Below, in pieces: positions 1 to 12,400 of a stretch of DNA of 64,000 nt (the first letter of the stretch is position 1; every line of letters begins with the position of its first letter). The notes under the pieces were generated by a model, which saw only the letters and a list, made by a program, of their open reading frames with translations, ran no database searches and had not been told where the DNA came from. The position numbers were made by a program, and so were the translations under genes. The DNA is from Bugulina stolonifera (Eukaryota > Bryozoa > Gymnolaemata > Cheilostomatida > Bugulidae), in contig OW285187.1 of the NCBI GenBank assembly GCA_935421135.1, forward strand, positions 31,498,818-31,562,817. Direction: 5' to 3'.

Positions 1-136
1 CCTTAGTGCTGATCATGCTGGCATATACCTACTTATTGCTAAGGCTTAGCACCTCTAAACCATATGAAATTGGTGTTCACACATCAGCATTATTTTCTTG
101 TACTAATAGTACAATGGCCGTAACTATCTAGGCGGC

Positions 137-158
137 TCAGGCGGCCCTAGCCGCCTGA
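137..158. repeat. GC-rich perfect hairpin followed by a T run
   Basis: TCAGGCGGC at 137-145 pairs perfectly with GCCGCCTGA at 150-158 across a 4-base loop and is followed by AACTTTTT. A related stretch (GGCCGCCTCAACTTTTT) occurs near 930-948 without the full hairpin. This is visible structure only. It may be the end of a repeat family, and I cannot assign a function. Confidence 0.45.
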
Positions 159-303
159 ACTTTTTGTTAAAAGAAGAAAAAATTAAGCTAATATCGGAAG
201 GCATAGATACCGTGCCCCACATGAAATAGACATACTCTAATGAAAATAATGCTACTATGTGTATAATGATATTGATGGCTAATTTTCGCGTGAAGCCACT
301 GCT

Positions 304-375
304 GATTTGATAGCGTAGTTGGTTGCGTGCTTGGTCTTCATGCATAGAGACACGAGTTCGAATCCCACTGTGGGA
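304..375 (+). mobile_element. tRNA-derived SINE-like unit (Pol III A and B boxes)
   Basis: TAGCGTAGTTGG at 311-322 matches the Pol III A-box consensus, and GTTCGAATCC at 355-364 matches the B box. Their spacing of about 43 nt is that of a tRNA gene. The acceptor and T stems implied by these boxes do not pair, so this is not a working tRNA. A tRNA-derived SINE head or a decayed tRNA pseudogene is the likely reading. I saw no second full copy in the window. Confidence 0.45.
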
Positions 376-1327
376 CAATCTTTTTTCATTTTAGTAATTC
401 ACTCAATTTGTTAGCTATACAGTGACAATACTAATCTCATCTGTAAGATAGGATCACTGCATCTGTAATTCTGTATTCAACGATAGGAAATGCCCTAAGA
501 TTGCATGCACAGTGTTCCCACCCATCTCATTTGTTCGACTTCGAACACTGTTCTTCAGGGTTTGGGAACCCTAGAATACCACTCTCCATCTCTATCCATC
601 AACTAAATTTGCACTATTTCCCCTCTTATTAATGTGTGTACATTTTTAGGCCTAGGTCATGTAATGATGTAAAAGACTACAATGGTACGTCATGGCCAAG
701 CCAAACAGAGAAGCACTATTTTGCAGTATACTAATTTGAAGTTTACTATTTGCAGATTACTATGCAACATTTTGTACTTTTGTACCATCACATATAGCTC
801 AAATATGCATCAAAATGGCTGTTTTTGTGTGAATTTTCAAAAACTTTCTTGTGGGAGGTGCCCCACCCTCCTTCTTCCCCCATCCCGCACACACCCTCCC
901 CACACCGCTACTGTTAGCCAGTCCAATTTTGGCCGCCTCAACTTTTTCAGGAAAGTTACCCCCCTGACTATACATTATAATAATGTCGACAATTGACAGC
1001 AAACAAAAACATTATTCAAGTGAGCAGTTTAACAGAAGTACAAAACCTAAGAGCTTTGTTAAATTTACCCTGCCTTCAACATACACTGTAAAATAATAGG
1101 AAAAAGGACTACTAACCCATGTAGGCCTATAACTAATTTTTATTAATAAAATAAATTCTGCTGTAAAATAACAATATAGGGAACAGAGAAGTACATGTAC
1201 ATGTACATGTAGACTCATTGTTTAGACACCCATTTCACAGAAATAGTGCATGGGATGATATTCACAAGAAAAGAATATTATAATATTTAAATATAACCAC
1301 GTTGACTTACTAATCGCATATTTGCAG

Positions 1328-1458
1328 AAGGCAAGGTCAAGTCAGCAGTAGAATGGCTAATCCAAGAAAGTCACAGAGAAGGCATACAACAAGAGAATAA
1401 TATTCCAAAGAAGAAGCAATGTACAAGAAATAGTTACAGAGAGAGAAGTAACAATTAA
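1328..1458 (+). CDS. Candidate terminal exon of an unrecognised gene
   Basis: A good acceptor (TTTGCAG ending at 1327) opens a 43-codon frame, entered with two bases of a split codon, that reads to TAA at 1456-1458. It begins GKVKSAVEWLIQESHREG and ends in a basic, polar tail. AATAAA follows about 180 bases later near 1635, so the block looks like the last exon and 3' UTR of a plus-strand gene. No upstream exon could be joined in phase, and I do not recognise the protein. It may be chance. Confidence 0.22.
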
Positions 1459-4312
1459 CACAGTTGTGTAATGCTAGGTGCATTAGTTAAGTGCTGGGTT
1501 ATAGCATAGCAGAGCTAGTACAATCCAACAGACTACGTAATCATACAAAAAGATGTACATTGTTAACGTATTATTTATAGCATGCTGAACAATGATGATT
1601 CTACAGTAATTATGTAATGGAAGGCATTGTGATAATAAAAGTCAGCTATTTGATTGTGTAAACGATGGAAGGCAATTTACCTTATTACATCAGTGAATGG
1701 AATAAGTGGCATTGTCTGGCAGCCACTACTAGCAGAAAAGCAGCCACATTGTAATATTATATACAATTTATATGTAGCAGCTCACCTCTAATATGCTGCC
1801 AGCGAGTGGGAAGACCAGTCCAATTGGTAGATATAAATGTAACTGAAGGAGAACAGCTTAACTCAGTGTTACAGCATGAGAATCCTGTAAAATCATTGCG
1901 TTACAGTAGAGCTCTCTAAAGTTTGTGTTTTGTTCACAATGGGACGACATTCACTTTATTTTACACAATACGCTTTTGTTGCAGCATTAGCTATTGCGCA
2001 AGAAAATAATAGATTTAATGGAATTGTGTGGAATTAAATTCAAATAACAATGGCACCTACAATCAGGAGAATAAGGGAAAATGCATTTAGAAAAACAACT
2101 TCATCTAGCGAAATCACAATGGAGTTTTGATTAAAAACCATAGTGATGAAAGGCCACTTCACAAACCAAGCATTGTTTGATAGAAGAATGGTTTTTGCTG
2201 GTATAAAAGCATTACGTGACATTCAATACAAGTATTCTATTGTTAGGCAGACTATGTTTGCAGAATGAATGCCTCCATTATTATCATGAATCAGTTGTAT
2301 TGTTATAAGTGGCTAAGAGCTGCAGTTGCAGCTGTATCTATCTAACACTGCAATATTATTCTGTTCTATTCTGTATTATGTGTGCCGGAATGGTTTTTCA
2401 CTCCACACATGCACTTGAGGGAAAATAATGGGTACTTTATTTTCCATAGTTTGGAACCATTTTGACATTACAATCATATCTATTCACTGCCTGCATGTTG
2501 TACAACACACTGCATATTATTATTATGGTACATTGTAATATATTGTTGCTTACAATCATTCATTAGCAGACCTGTAGATTGCCATTATAACTTTTAGTGG
2601 ACACTGGCTAACACTGGCCAGCACAATCAGGCTTACATTGTAAAGCACAATGAGAATTAATTTTAGATTAATTACAGCTGTGTGGAAATTAGTGTTTTCA
2701 AACAATTTCATTGTAAAAGAATCTAATTTAAATAGTCAGTTTAAAGTCTAAATAATAGCTTTTCACTTTTCCTAACAGATTTAACTGTTAATAAGTATAT
2801 TATTCAAGTTAATGCTAGCAGATATTCAAGTATAAGTTGACTCTGTTGGCAAAATTGGATCCCATAAAACATAAAACAGTTAACTTTGAGATGATATGAT
2901 GCATATGTACATTGTATATCAATCATGTAACATGGAAATGCTTCCAATAACTTTGTTTGTATAATGGGGCAATACTATTTTTATGTATAAATGGCACTAT
3001 TTGTGATTCAAAACCCAAGCAATATAATATTAGACCAGTAATTGCCAATGTTGATGTAATATTATTACTATGTTTTGAGCCATATAAAGCTCAAATTGGA
3101 AATCTAAAATAAAAAAGTATAAATATGCAAAGAAGGCTACAAACAGCTGTTTAGATATTATTTGGAACTTGAACTGGGTAGGCTGTTTAATATTTAGGCT
3201 ACATAGTATTATGGTCCACAACAACAAATAATGAGTATCAGCTTACAAATGTAACGACATTTTTATTTTTGCAAAATATTTATTGGAGAGTTCAGTTACA
3301 CAAATATATGTTTAACTTACTAAATGGTCAGATAGTCTGCCACCAGTGTATGAAGATTGATACCAGGTGTGTGTTGTAGATTTTAGAACATCAACAGTCC
3401 GAAAGTATCAACACTTAGATAGTCCTACAATAAGAACATATTTCATGAAATATCAGCTCAATAAAAAGCTAAAAAAATAATACATTTATAATTATTTAGA
3501 GCTACACAACTATTTTTAAAATCTGCACAGTCTGGTTATGTTCCGTTTATTTTTTCCATGCTTATTTGCACAATAGTAACCATAGTAACATAAACACAAT
3601 ATAGCCTCTGTGAATATTGGTAGGCACAGAGTCTATGCCTACCAATATTCACTTGATTATTAATTCAGCATAGGACCTGTTGTGGTGGATCAGCATGTAT
3701 TCAACCTCATCCAGTGTTCACATCTAAAACAATATAACATAGCCTACATATTTATATACAAGTAGTGTATATACTAGATTTTTATACAAGCTTACATTTT
3801 GGTGAATCATGGGAAGAAAGATAATGCTTATATTGATTACAGCAATATTGCCAGTGAGAATTCGAATTGTCTGTCTATGATATAATAGTATTTTCAGTTT
3901 CTCCACCAAAATTTGGCCAAAAACTCCTTTCTAATGACTGGAGGTCCCAATAACTGAACTGTAACAGTACAGAGCAAATTATGCAGCCACCAAACTAATG
4001 TCAGATATGGAAACTCTGGTATTGTAAAAAAAACCAAAAGCTGGCGCAGATTATAAATTTCATGTCAATAGTTATACCAGGTAGACTGTGGTGTGATTTT
4101 GTGACCAATTTATTACTTCAAGATATAATTGGGATTGTCTTATCATTATAGGCCTATAATAATACTACATCAATTCAATTTCCCAGGGCTGTAACCATCA
4201 AAGAATACAGAGGAATCTGACAGTCATACTGCATTAGCAGCCAGCACTTCATTTACAGTAATACATAATATAATCATATGAATAAACAGTAATGACTACA
4301 ATCTCACTATGG

Positions 4313-4605
4313 GAATGTGCAACTGTTCGAAAAAGACAGTTCGAAGCAGGACGTTTCGAAAGTAGACAGTTCAACACCAGACAGTTTGAAACGCCTAACC
4401 CCAAACCCCAACCACCAGATTTCAACCAATTTTTATTTTTAATATTATTTTTTTATTTGATTAATTAAATGAATTAATTAACATTAATTTTCTGCAAGTT
4501 GTGTTCTTTTAAATGTAATTTACACAGTTTCGAACTGTCCTGTTTCTAACTGTCCAGTTGTGAAACGTCCTGTTTCAAAGTGTCTTTTTCGAAATGTCCC
4601 TTTAC
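4313..4605. mobile_element. Mutator-like MITE, copy 1
   Basis: A non-autonomous palindromic element of about 293 bp. The left end carries GAAAAAGACAGTTCGAA, then GGACGTTTCGAAAG and repeated GACAGTT boxes. The right end carries the same boxes inverted, giving long imperfect terminal inverted repeats of roughly 70-80 bp around a CCCCAAACCCCAACC and AT-rich core. It is flanked by near-identical direct repeats CTCACTATGG (4303-4312) and CTCACTGTGG (4606-4615). A 9-10 bp duplication with long TIRs is typical of Mutator-like elements. No coding capacity. Confidence 0.7.
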
Positions 4606-4904
4606 CTCACTGTGGTTATATTATAATACTAGCATGATACATTGCATTGATCATCATAATACAGTTAGATCAGAGAATTCTATGATGTTGACAGGGTACA
4701 CAGAGGTCTGCATGCCAAATTAAAAGAATAGGCCTGATCTCAAACCAAAATAATCTTCTCAATTTTTATTAATCACAATTATTTTGTATTATTTACATAA
4801 TATGATGGAAGCCTACATTGACTATCATTATATCCATTTGTGGATGGCTACAACTAATTAAAAGACATTTACATAAATAAACTATTAGAGACAGTAGTTT
4901 CTCA

Positions 4905-5170
4905 TCGAAAAAGACAGTTCGAAACAGGACGTTTCGAAAGTGGACAGTTCAACACCGGACAGTTTGTAAAGCCTAACCCCAAACCCCAACCATCAGATTT
5001 CAACTAATTTTTATTTTTAATATTATTTTTTTATTTACTTAATTAAATTAATTAGTTCAAAATAATTATCTGCAAGTTGTGTTCTTCTAAATGTAGTCTA
5101 CACAGTTTCGAACTGTTCAGTTGTGAAACGTCCTGTTTCGAACTGTCTTTTTCAAATTGTCCCTTTACCA
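4905..5170. mobile_element. Mutator-like MITE, copy 2
   Basis: A second copy of the element at 4313-4605, in the same orientation and highly similar across the TIRs and the CCCCAAACCCCAACC core. It lacks about 14 bases at its left tip. It is bounded by TTTCTCA at 4898-4904 and 5171-5177, which looks like the target duplication. Two copies only 300 bp apart but with different duplications indicate separate insertions, not tandem duplication. Confidence 0.68.
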
Positions 5171-8100
5171 TTTCTCAGGCTATACCTGCATAGCACCCTG
5201 AATCTATAGGCTATATAAAGTCAAAGTAATAGGCCTATACACTGTACATGTAAATGAATGACTAAACATACTCACTGTGAATGACAAAAATGATCTGTTT
5301 CCTACTTGATGTTATACACTAGGATTATTATTCTAAAAAATGATGATTATAACGATAATGCTGACAATGAGCATGATATTATTATAACATTGTCAAATAT
5401 TTTGGAACAATAGAATAGGTATGCGTTATCATGATAGTTGTAATATTTTGTTATTATTTTAGATTTAGCCTATACAAAATAATATTATAATATGCCTATA
5501 TGTTATCATTTCCTTAAAATATGCCATAAAATACTTATTAATATAACATCATACTGTTTTATACATGTATACTGAAAATGTATCTAGTTGAAATACAAGA
5601 CATATTTATAGGTACTATTACATAGTCAACTTACCTGTGTTATTCAAAAAATTTTGTCATTGGAACTCTAGGTTAGAACCAATGGGAGGAGTACAGCACA
5701 TAGTGAACCTATTACAATAGACTGATATGAGTAACAATTATAATATAGTATATCTAAAATCTAAAGAATAGAATCAAGTAATACAAGATCACCAGTTGAA
5801 TCTAGTGGGGACAATAGACACTGCATATTATTAGATGTGTGTTATATAATGCACCCTTTGTTCTCTAAAGCCTTAGAGCCTGCTTCAATGGTTGACAGCA
5901 CAATGTAATGTAAATAGTATGTGCCTAACTATACATGTAGGCACAATAGACCAGGCTAACAATAAGTTAAGCCAATGCATAAGAACTGGTATTCTCTACT
6001 ACAATCAGTCTGTTTATTGGCCCTTGCCTATTATGTAACAATGTCTTGTTTGCCCAGACACTATTATTGTACTTAGTGGGTTCAGCTTATTCACTTTATT
6101 ACATTATTATAATATACTGCAGTAGCTATTCAATATTAATAGGAAAACTTCTGAAATTCCAGTTTATAAAATTTTGCAGCAATAAAATATTAGGAGGATA
6201 TGATTGAAGTTGTATCTCATTGTAGGAGCATTGTTAGTAGTAGGTGTATATAGCATGAACACAGCAGCTCAGTTATAGACAATATAATATCTTAATTGCC
6301 ATAGAAAATCATATTGCATAACAATTTATCACAACAGAAGAGCATTATTGTAATAACATTGATTGTTGCAGAGTTTTAATTGCATAAATCCAAGAAGGTA
6401 TAGGCCAACAGGCTGACCTATTTAGCATAATAATAGCCAAGGGAGGAAGCTATCATCCCAGGGTCTTGCTGAAGACAAGTATATACATTAGCTATCTGCT
6501 ATTATATAACAATGAACAGGAATGCACAAAGTATAATTCTCTGCTAGGAATACATTGCATTAATTATATACTAGCATTAGTACAATGATACTGGCTGATA
6601 ACACACCAAATGAATTTTATATTAACCAACTACAAAGCATGGGATAGGTTTAGTAGAAAGTCATAACAAGACAATATTATGTAATACAAGTATAAGAAGT
6701 TGAACCCCACCAGCACAGCTAGCAACATACTGAGAATTGACATTAATTTCAGCAGCTGTATTTGAACAAAAGATAGCCAAGTAAGGAACATCAAAACCAT
6801 TGTGTATTATGGAGTATAGTAACCTTTGTTCCCCATACAATGACAGCCAGCTCATAGTTTTTGAGCTGGCATCAAATGACACTCTGTGCATTACTGCCAT
6901 AAAAGCTTACAATTTTTTATTCATGCCTATTGTTAGTACCTTTACTAGATTGGTTACACTGATACTGTTATATAATATCACAGCATACTAACCTGATGGG
7001 GTGAGTAACAGCTGTATGAATGTTGATTATTACTCGGTACTTGCCACCTTAGCTTGAATGTATTCATAATATATACTGATAATAAGTAGGCTATTGTTTT
7101 GTGCCTTATCACTATGCCTGCTAATAGCTTGATCAGCATCACCATACTTCTCATCAATGAAAACAAACATCTTTTAAGAGATACCACCACTATGGCAAAC
7201 ATGATAGTCTCCAGATCTTGATTCTCTTAGACAAAGGCCAAAGAATATACAAATAAGCTTGTTCAAGTGAGATAAGATAGCCGTGTGTACATTATTATTA
7301 CCTTATCAGGCTAAAACACAATATGCAGTACTTTCTGCAAGAATTGCAATCAAAGTTCAATCCTAAAATAACCAACATTGTATCAAGTTAGGTGTGGCAT
7401 TTACATGTACACTGGCTTTGTTTCTATAGTCACTGATACACGATGTATACTTTATTAGTTTGTATACATTATGGCTAGTAGCCATTTTATATTGCAGAGT
7501 GACACAACTCCAAATCCTATAAACTTTTTCAACTTGCTCAAGGAAAATGCGTTCAGTGGGTAGGGAAGAAGTGTGAAAATTCTCCAATGATAGTCCACAA
7601 TTAGATGTTTAATCATGGAATTAGCATTAGATTTATATAACATAGACATTGAGGAAATACCAGAGAATTGCATGAAATGCTTAAAACATGGATGCAAATT
7701 CGTAGACCTAAAGTTTGCCACTGAACAAAGTAAAATAGTTATACCGGCATCAATGATAGACTGAACTATATATGAACATTTCTCCTATAAAACTGAATAC
7801 AATAGAAATGATACAATCATGTGGATGTAATACGATTAAAGGTGTTTTAGCAACAGGGAATAATATTTCTTGAAGTTGAACAATGTGGTTCTGAGCACTG
7901 GAAAATAAATAGAAAAGACAACTTCTCTATGATATATTTTCAAGTTACATTATTATATAACCTCCAACTAAACTTGAGTAAGCCCAACCTTGCATAGTTT
8001 TAGTTTTTATCCAAAGCGTAAATTCAGGGGGTGGAAACAAGTTGAATCGGCCAATTATCATGTAGTTAGCTACCTGTGCTGCACAGGTGGACATAGTAAT

Positions 8101-8988
8101 TTATTACATAATTTTATTTATGATGAATAATTTAATACTAAATATTATATTAATATGAAATATAGTTATAGTAAGACGCAAAAGATAATCACTAATGATA
8201 AAATGATAATGCATCTTGCTATTATCCTTCATTGGTTTTTTAACATTTTATTTTAGTGTAACCAGAAATCAACCAAATTATAATTAATATACATATGTGA
8301 TGTATGCCATTATATATATGTAATTATAATATGTATATTATATTATGAGAATAAAAGAAAAATCGTTGTCATATGACATATAGCATATTCAATGACATTG
8401 ATATTAATTTAGACTTTAAATTTATTAAATTATCATAGCTATCATAAAATATCATATTTTCCTAATCAGAGTAACTTTCATATTTAGCATCATTGCACAA
8501 TTTAATCCATATTAATGCAACTTGATGGGTTTTAGTCAAGACAATACATGACAGCTTTTGGTAACAGTAGCAGACAGCATAGATGATTCCACTTGCCCAT
8601 TTTATATTTTGGCAACTGAATAAATGTGTTACAACTATAACGGGGCGATTAAACTGACTCCCATCTTAGTCAAAGCTGCAGGAACCTACACTGATAATAT
8701 TTATTGGCCAACGCAACAGGAGCGCTTCTTTTATTGGGCAAAACGTCAGTCCAATCAACAAGCACATTTCTGCTACGGTCAAGGATATTAAAAGCAATTT
8801 CCCACATTTCCACTAACCGTCAGTTTTCTATAATTTTTGTTACCAGTTTTTGTAACACAGTTCATGACTTATATTGTACATTGACATTGGTGATCTCATA
8901 CTTCATTCTATTGTGAGTTTAGTCATTGAATTTTTGCACTATTTGCTTGATGGCAAACTATTTCCCAAATCTAAAATGAAGAATATAC

Positions 8989-9079
8989 AATATGAATATT
9001 ATAATATTTATAATTTAATATTATTATTATAATAATAATATAATATTAAATATATATTATTTATAATAATATTCATATT
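8989..9079. repeat. Long AT hairpin (near-perfect palindrome)
   Basis: About 90 bp made only of A and T except at the tips, beginning AATATGAATATTATAATA and ending with the inverse, TATTATAATATTCATATT with small indels. The two arms can fold into a hairpin of roughly 40 bp per arm. It could be a MITE relic, a cruciform-prone site or an AT-rich satellite fragment. It lies about 380 bp upstream of the PNLDC1 start codon. Confidence 0.55.
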
Positions 9080-9459
9080 CCGAATATCATATTGTGAATT
9101 AATTATTGTCCTAATAAATAAAGGTTACATAATTGGTTCACATACCACCAATTGTTGGAGTAGCCTAAAGATTTTCTCCTCATTAGGCTTAATATCATAT
9201 GTGAAAATAATTTGGCATTGATGTTTAAAAACATCTGTAGGTTGACATGAATTTTGTTTGAGAATATATTTATTAGCTGTGCATGCAGAATGTTCAACAT
9301 TCGATTCTAACTAATGTAAATCAAAAATGTTCTGTTGAAAAACAAAAAGCTGTTTAGTGGCACTACGATCACTGTTTATAATTATTAATTAATATATAAT
9401 ATTTGATTTGTATTTTTAGTTAGGAATCGTGGATTTCATCCACATCAATATTCCCTATT

Positions 9460-12400
9460 ATGCCTGGGATGAATATAACAAAGAAAAATTTCTTTGAGCA
9501 CTTACCTTTAATCAAAGAGAAAATTAATCAAGCTGCTTTTATATGTAAGTAATGTTCATTGATGAAAGTATTTTTTTTCGTTGGTATGCTTCATATTCTA
9601 TTGGTGGATTATGTACGCTTACATAACTTTTGACTTTGTATTGCATTTTTACAGCAGGTACTTTCATTTATTCTAAGTTACATGTGTATGAGTGGAATAA
9701 TTGATAATACCTGCTGTACTTTGGTCAACATCTTCTTTTTTTCCTACAAAGAATAGTTCTGTTGATACTTACACGATTGTGCAGATTGTCTTTTCTGTTA
9801 TAAAACATCCACTGCCTTGTTATAGCCATTGACTCGGAGTTTACTGGACTAACAATTAATAAGCATACAAAATCCAGGTTAGTATTAACTACAACTTTTT
9901 CAACAATTTTTGGGATAGTTAATCTAGATCCCCTACCCGAAGCTCATTTTATGGGTTTTAGCTACAACTAAATAACTGGACCAGAAGTATTGTTTCTTTG
10001 CTAGACTATGTTAAGTTAACCTAATTAGCTCATAGCTCATAATCAATTTCAAACAATGCAATTGAAGTAACTGAAAATATTTAGAATCAAGCTAAATTCC
10101 CACAGACCTGTATTTATCTGGATTATCATTGGTCCCTTTTATTCATTCTCTACCGATTTTAGTAGATAGTATTTCTGTAGGTTTGGGACTCAATATGTTT
10201 TCCATTATGTGCCTCTTACTATTTCAACTCAAACACTCCTAGAACTGACATTGTACTTCTACATCATTGGTTGAATCTTCCTCTTCAACTCTTGTTGCTA
10301 GTGTAAAGTATGGGCATAATGAATTTGCTCCAACTCTCTATATATCTCTCATTCTTACTATTACAGTTTGTTTGATACAGCAGAAGATCGTTATCACAAA
10401 TCAAAACGCAATGTTAGTCAATTTACAGTAATTCAATTTGGTAAGTTATTTACTTGTTCACCAATTCTATACATAAATATGTGACAAATTTTCACCTTTG
10501 TGCTAACTCTTTCTGTTCCTCCGTTTTTGGTCGACATTTCACAAACTTCTTTCAAGCTATGTTGCGGTTGAACACCACAATACATATCTACATCTACAGA
10601 CAACAATCAATATCTATTTATGTTTTGTTTGATATGTTTTTCAGGGTTGACCGCATTCATAAGTGTCGGTACTAACAGGTCAGTGAGTCAATTAACCTGT
10701 TATCTATAATATTAGAAGGGTATGTTATGTGTTTGTGCCCAGGTGATGTCAGCCTTATGACCGTATGATCCATAAAGATGTCTGCTTTACTCTTATGGAT
10801 TCCATATTTTTTCCAGTTATGAGGCTCATACCTACAATTTCTACTTATTCCCGGAGCCTGTGGCTGGCCTTGACACAAGATTTTCTTTCCAGGTATTATA
10901 AATATTACGTATCACCATATGAAGTGACTAACTCCTTCCTTCCTCATTCTTACTGTGACACAGCATTACTAGGCTTTGTGAATGTTGTCAAACGATAAAA
11001 CGTAACTATGATGCTGTTACTGTATTGATGATTATTTATTAATTCAAAATGTACAAAAAATAACAAAATTTTCGGGATGTTTGTCAATGAAGCTACAATG
11101 CACTGTGGGCTATTATCAAATGCATTGCGCAGTGTGTGTAATGCTGGTCATTTACAGGTGTTGTATAATAGTTATATTGTACTTTATGTACTTTTCCAGG
11201 CTTCTGCTGTACAGTTTCTGTGTCAATATGGTTTTGACTTTAACAAGGTAAGCCCAATATCCTAGAGATATAATCATTGGAATATCTCAGTCTAACAGGG
11301 TTGTGAGCTAATGAAGTGACCTCAGTCTAACAGGGTTGTGAGCTAAGGAAGTGACCTCAGTCTAACAAGGTTTTGAGCTAATAAGGTGGCCTCAGTCTAA
11401 CAGGGTTGTGGGCTAGTGAGCTGACACGTCCACATCAATGTTACAAAGCTTGTACATGTATAATAGGATGGTTGATAGAATGGTAGATAAAAAAATCTGG
11501 GAGCTATTTTTTCTGTAATTGGAAAATTTGTATTTGAATCAAATTGTTTTCAAATATCAATAGGACAAATGATAACATTCAGTGACATGTAACATCGTGC
11601 TGTAGAATCTGACGCTTGAATTCCTTCACTGGAATAGTTTTCACTTATTTACATTACCGTAGGAGTTCTAGTAGTACATATGGCTACTCAGAAATTTCCT
11701 GAACATGCAAAGTACCAGCTAGTACTTGCAACCCACATGGAGTAAATTCAGTTACTTCACAAAACTTTTTCTTTATGCAGGTGATGTACGATGGTATACC
11801 CTACCTAAACAAGAAGGAGGAGAGGAGTGTGAGAGAGTATATGAAATCTAATATTGGTAATTCAATGGACTGGGATAGTCCACAGAAGGAACTTCTCAGG
11901 GGCTACTGTTCTAAGATTGCTAGGTGGCTTGTACAAGCCAGGGATGGGGACGTGTTTACCCTTGAGAAGAACGTAGGTGAGGGAGTCTAATGAATATAGT
12001 TACAGTATGAAACCCATGTTTGTGTATGAGTGGCGATATGTAGGCTGTCAGGGATCATAGCAGTTCTATTCCAGGGAGGTGAACACTGCCAAGTTTTACT
12101 AGAGTCTGGTATTCTATTCTACCTGTACTCAACTCTGCTTGTTGTTTGTGCAATTATTCACTCTTCTGTCTTTTCAGTTTAATTAAAGTATGCATGTTTT
12201 CGTATGCATGTGCTATCACATAATTAAAGACGAAGTGGTCTGTTGTTTGTCCGCTGATGTCTGAAAATTGTGATGGTTTTTATATATTACATTGCTGCCG
12301 GTCCGGATCTTAGCTCCAGCTAGTGCTAGGACCTTGGAACCGGGTCCAGGGTATCGCTGTACATGTACATCTCATATCAATACTGTATACTGCTTGCAGA

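Larger units (their letters stand above)
1..9459. other. AT-rich intergenic region without a defensible gene
   Basis: No open frame in this stretch is longer than about 100 codons and none resembles a known family. The sequence is A+T rich with many TACATGTA-type palindromes. Entries inside it are a tRNA-like SINE unit near 304, a GC hairpin at 137-158, a possible terminal exon at 1328-1458, two copies of a palindromic MITE (4313-4605 and 4905-5170) and a long AT hairpin near 9000. Isolated good splice donors occur on both strands but do not join into a coding model, so non-coding transcripts cannot be excluded. Confidence 0.6.

Noticed and set aside
11286..11425. Regular direct repeats that could suggest a CRISPR-like array
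   Set aside because: Units are contiguous 35-mers with no unique spacers, lie in an intron of an animal gene and drift by point changes: a minisatellite.
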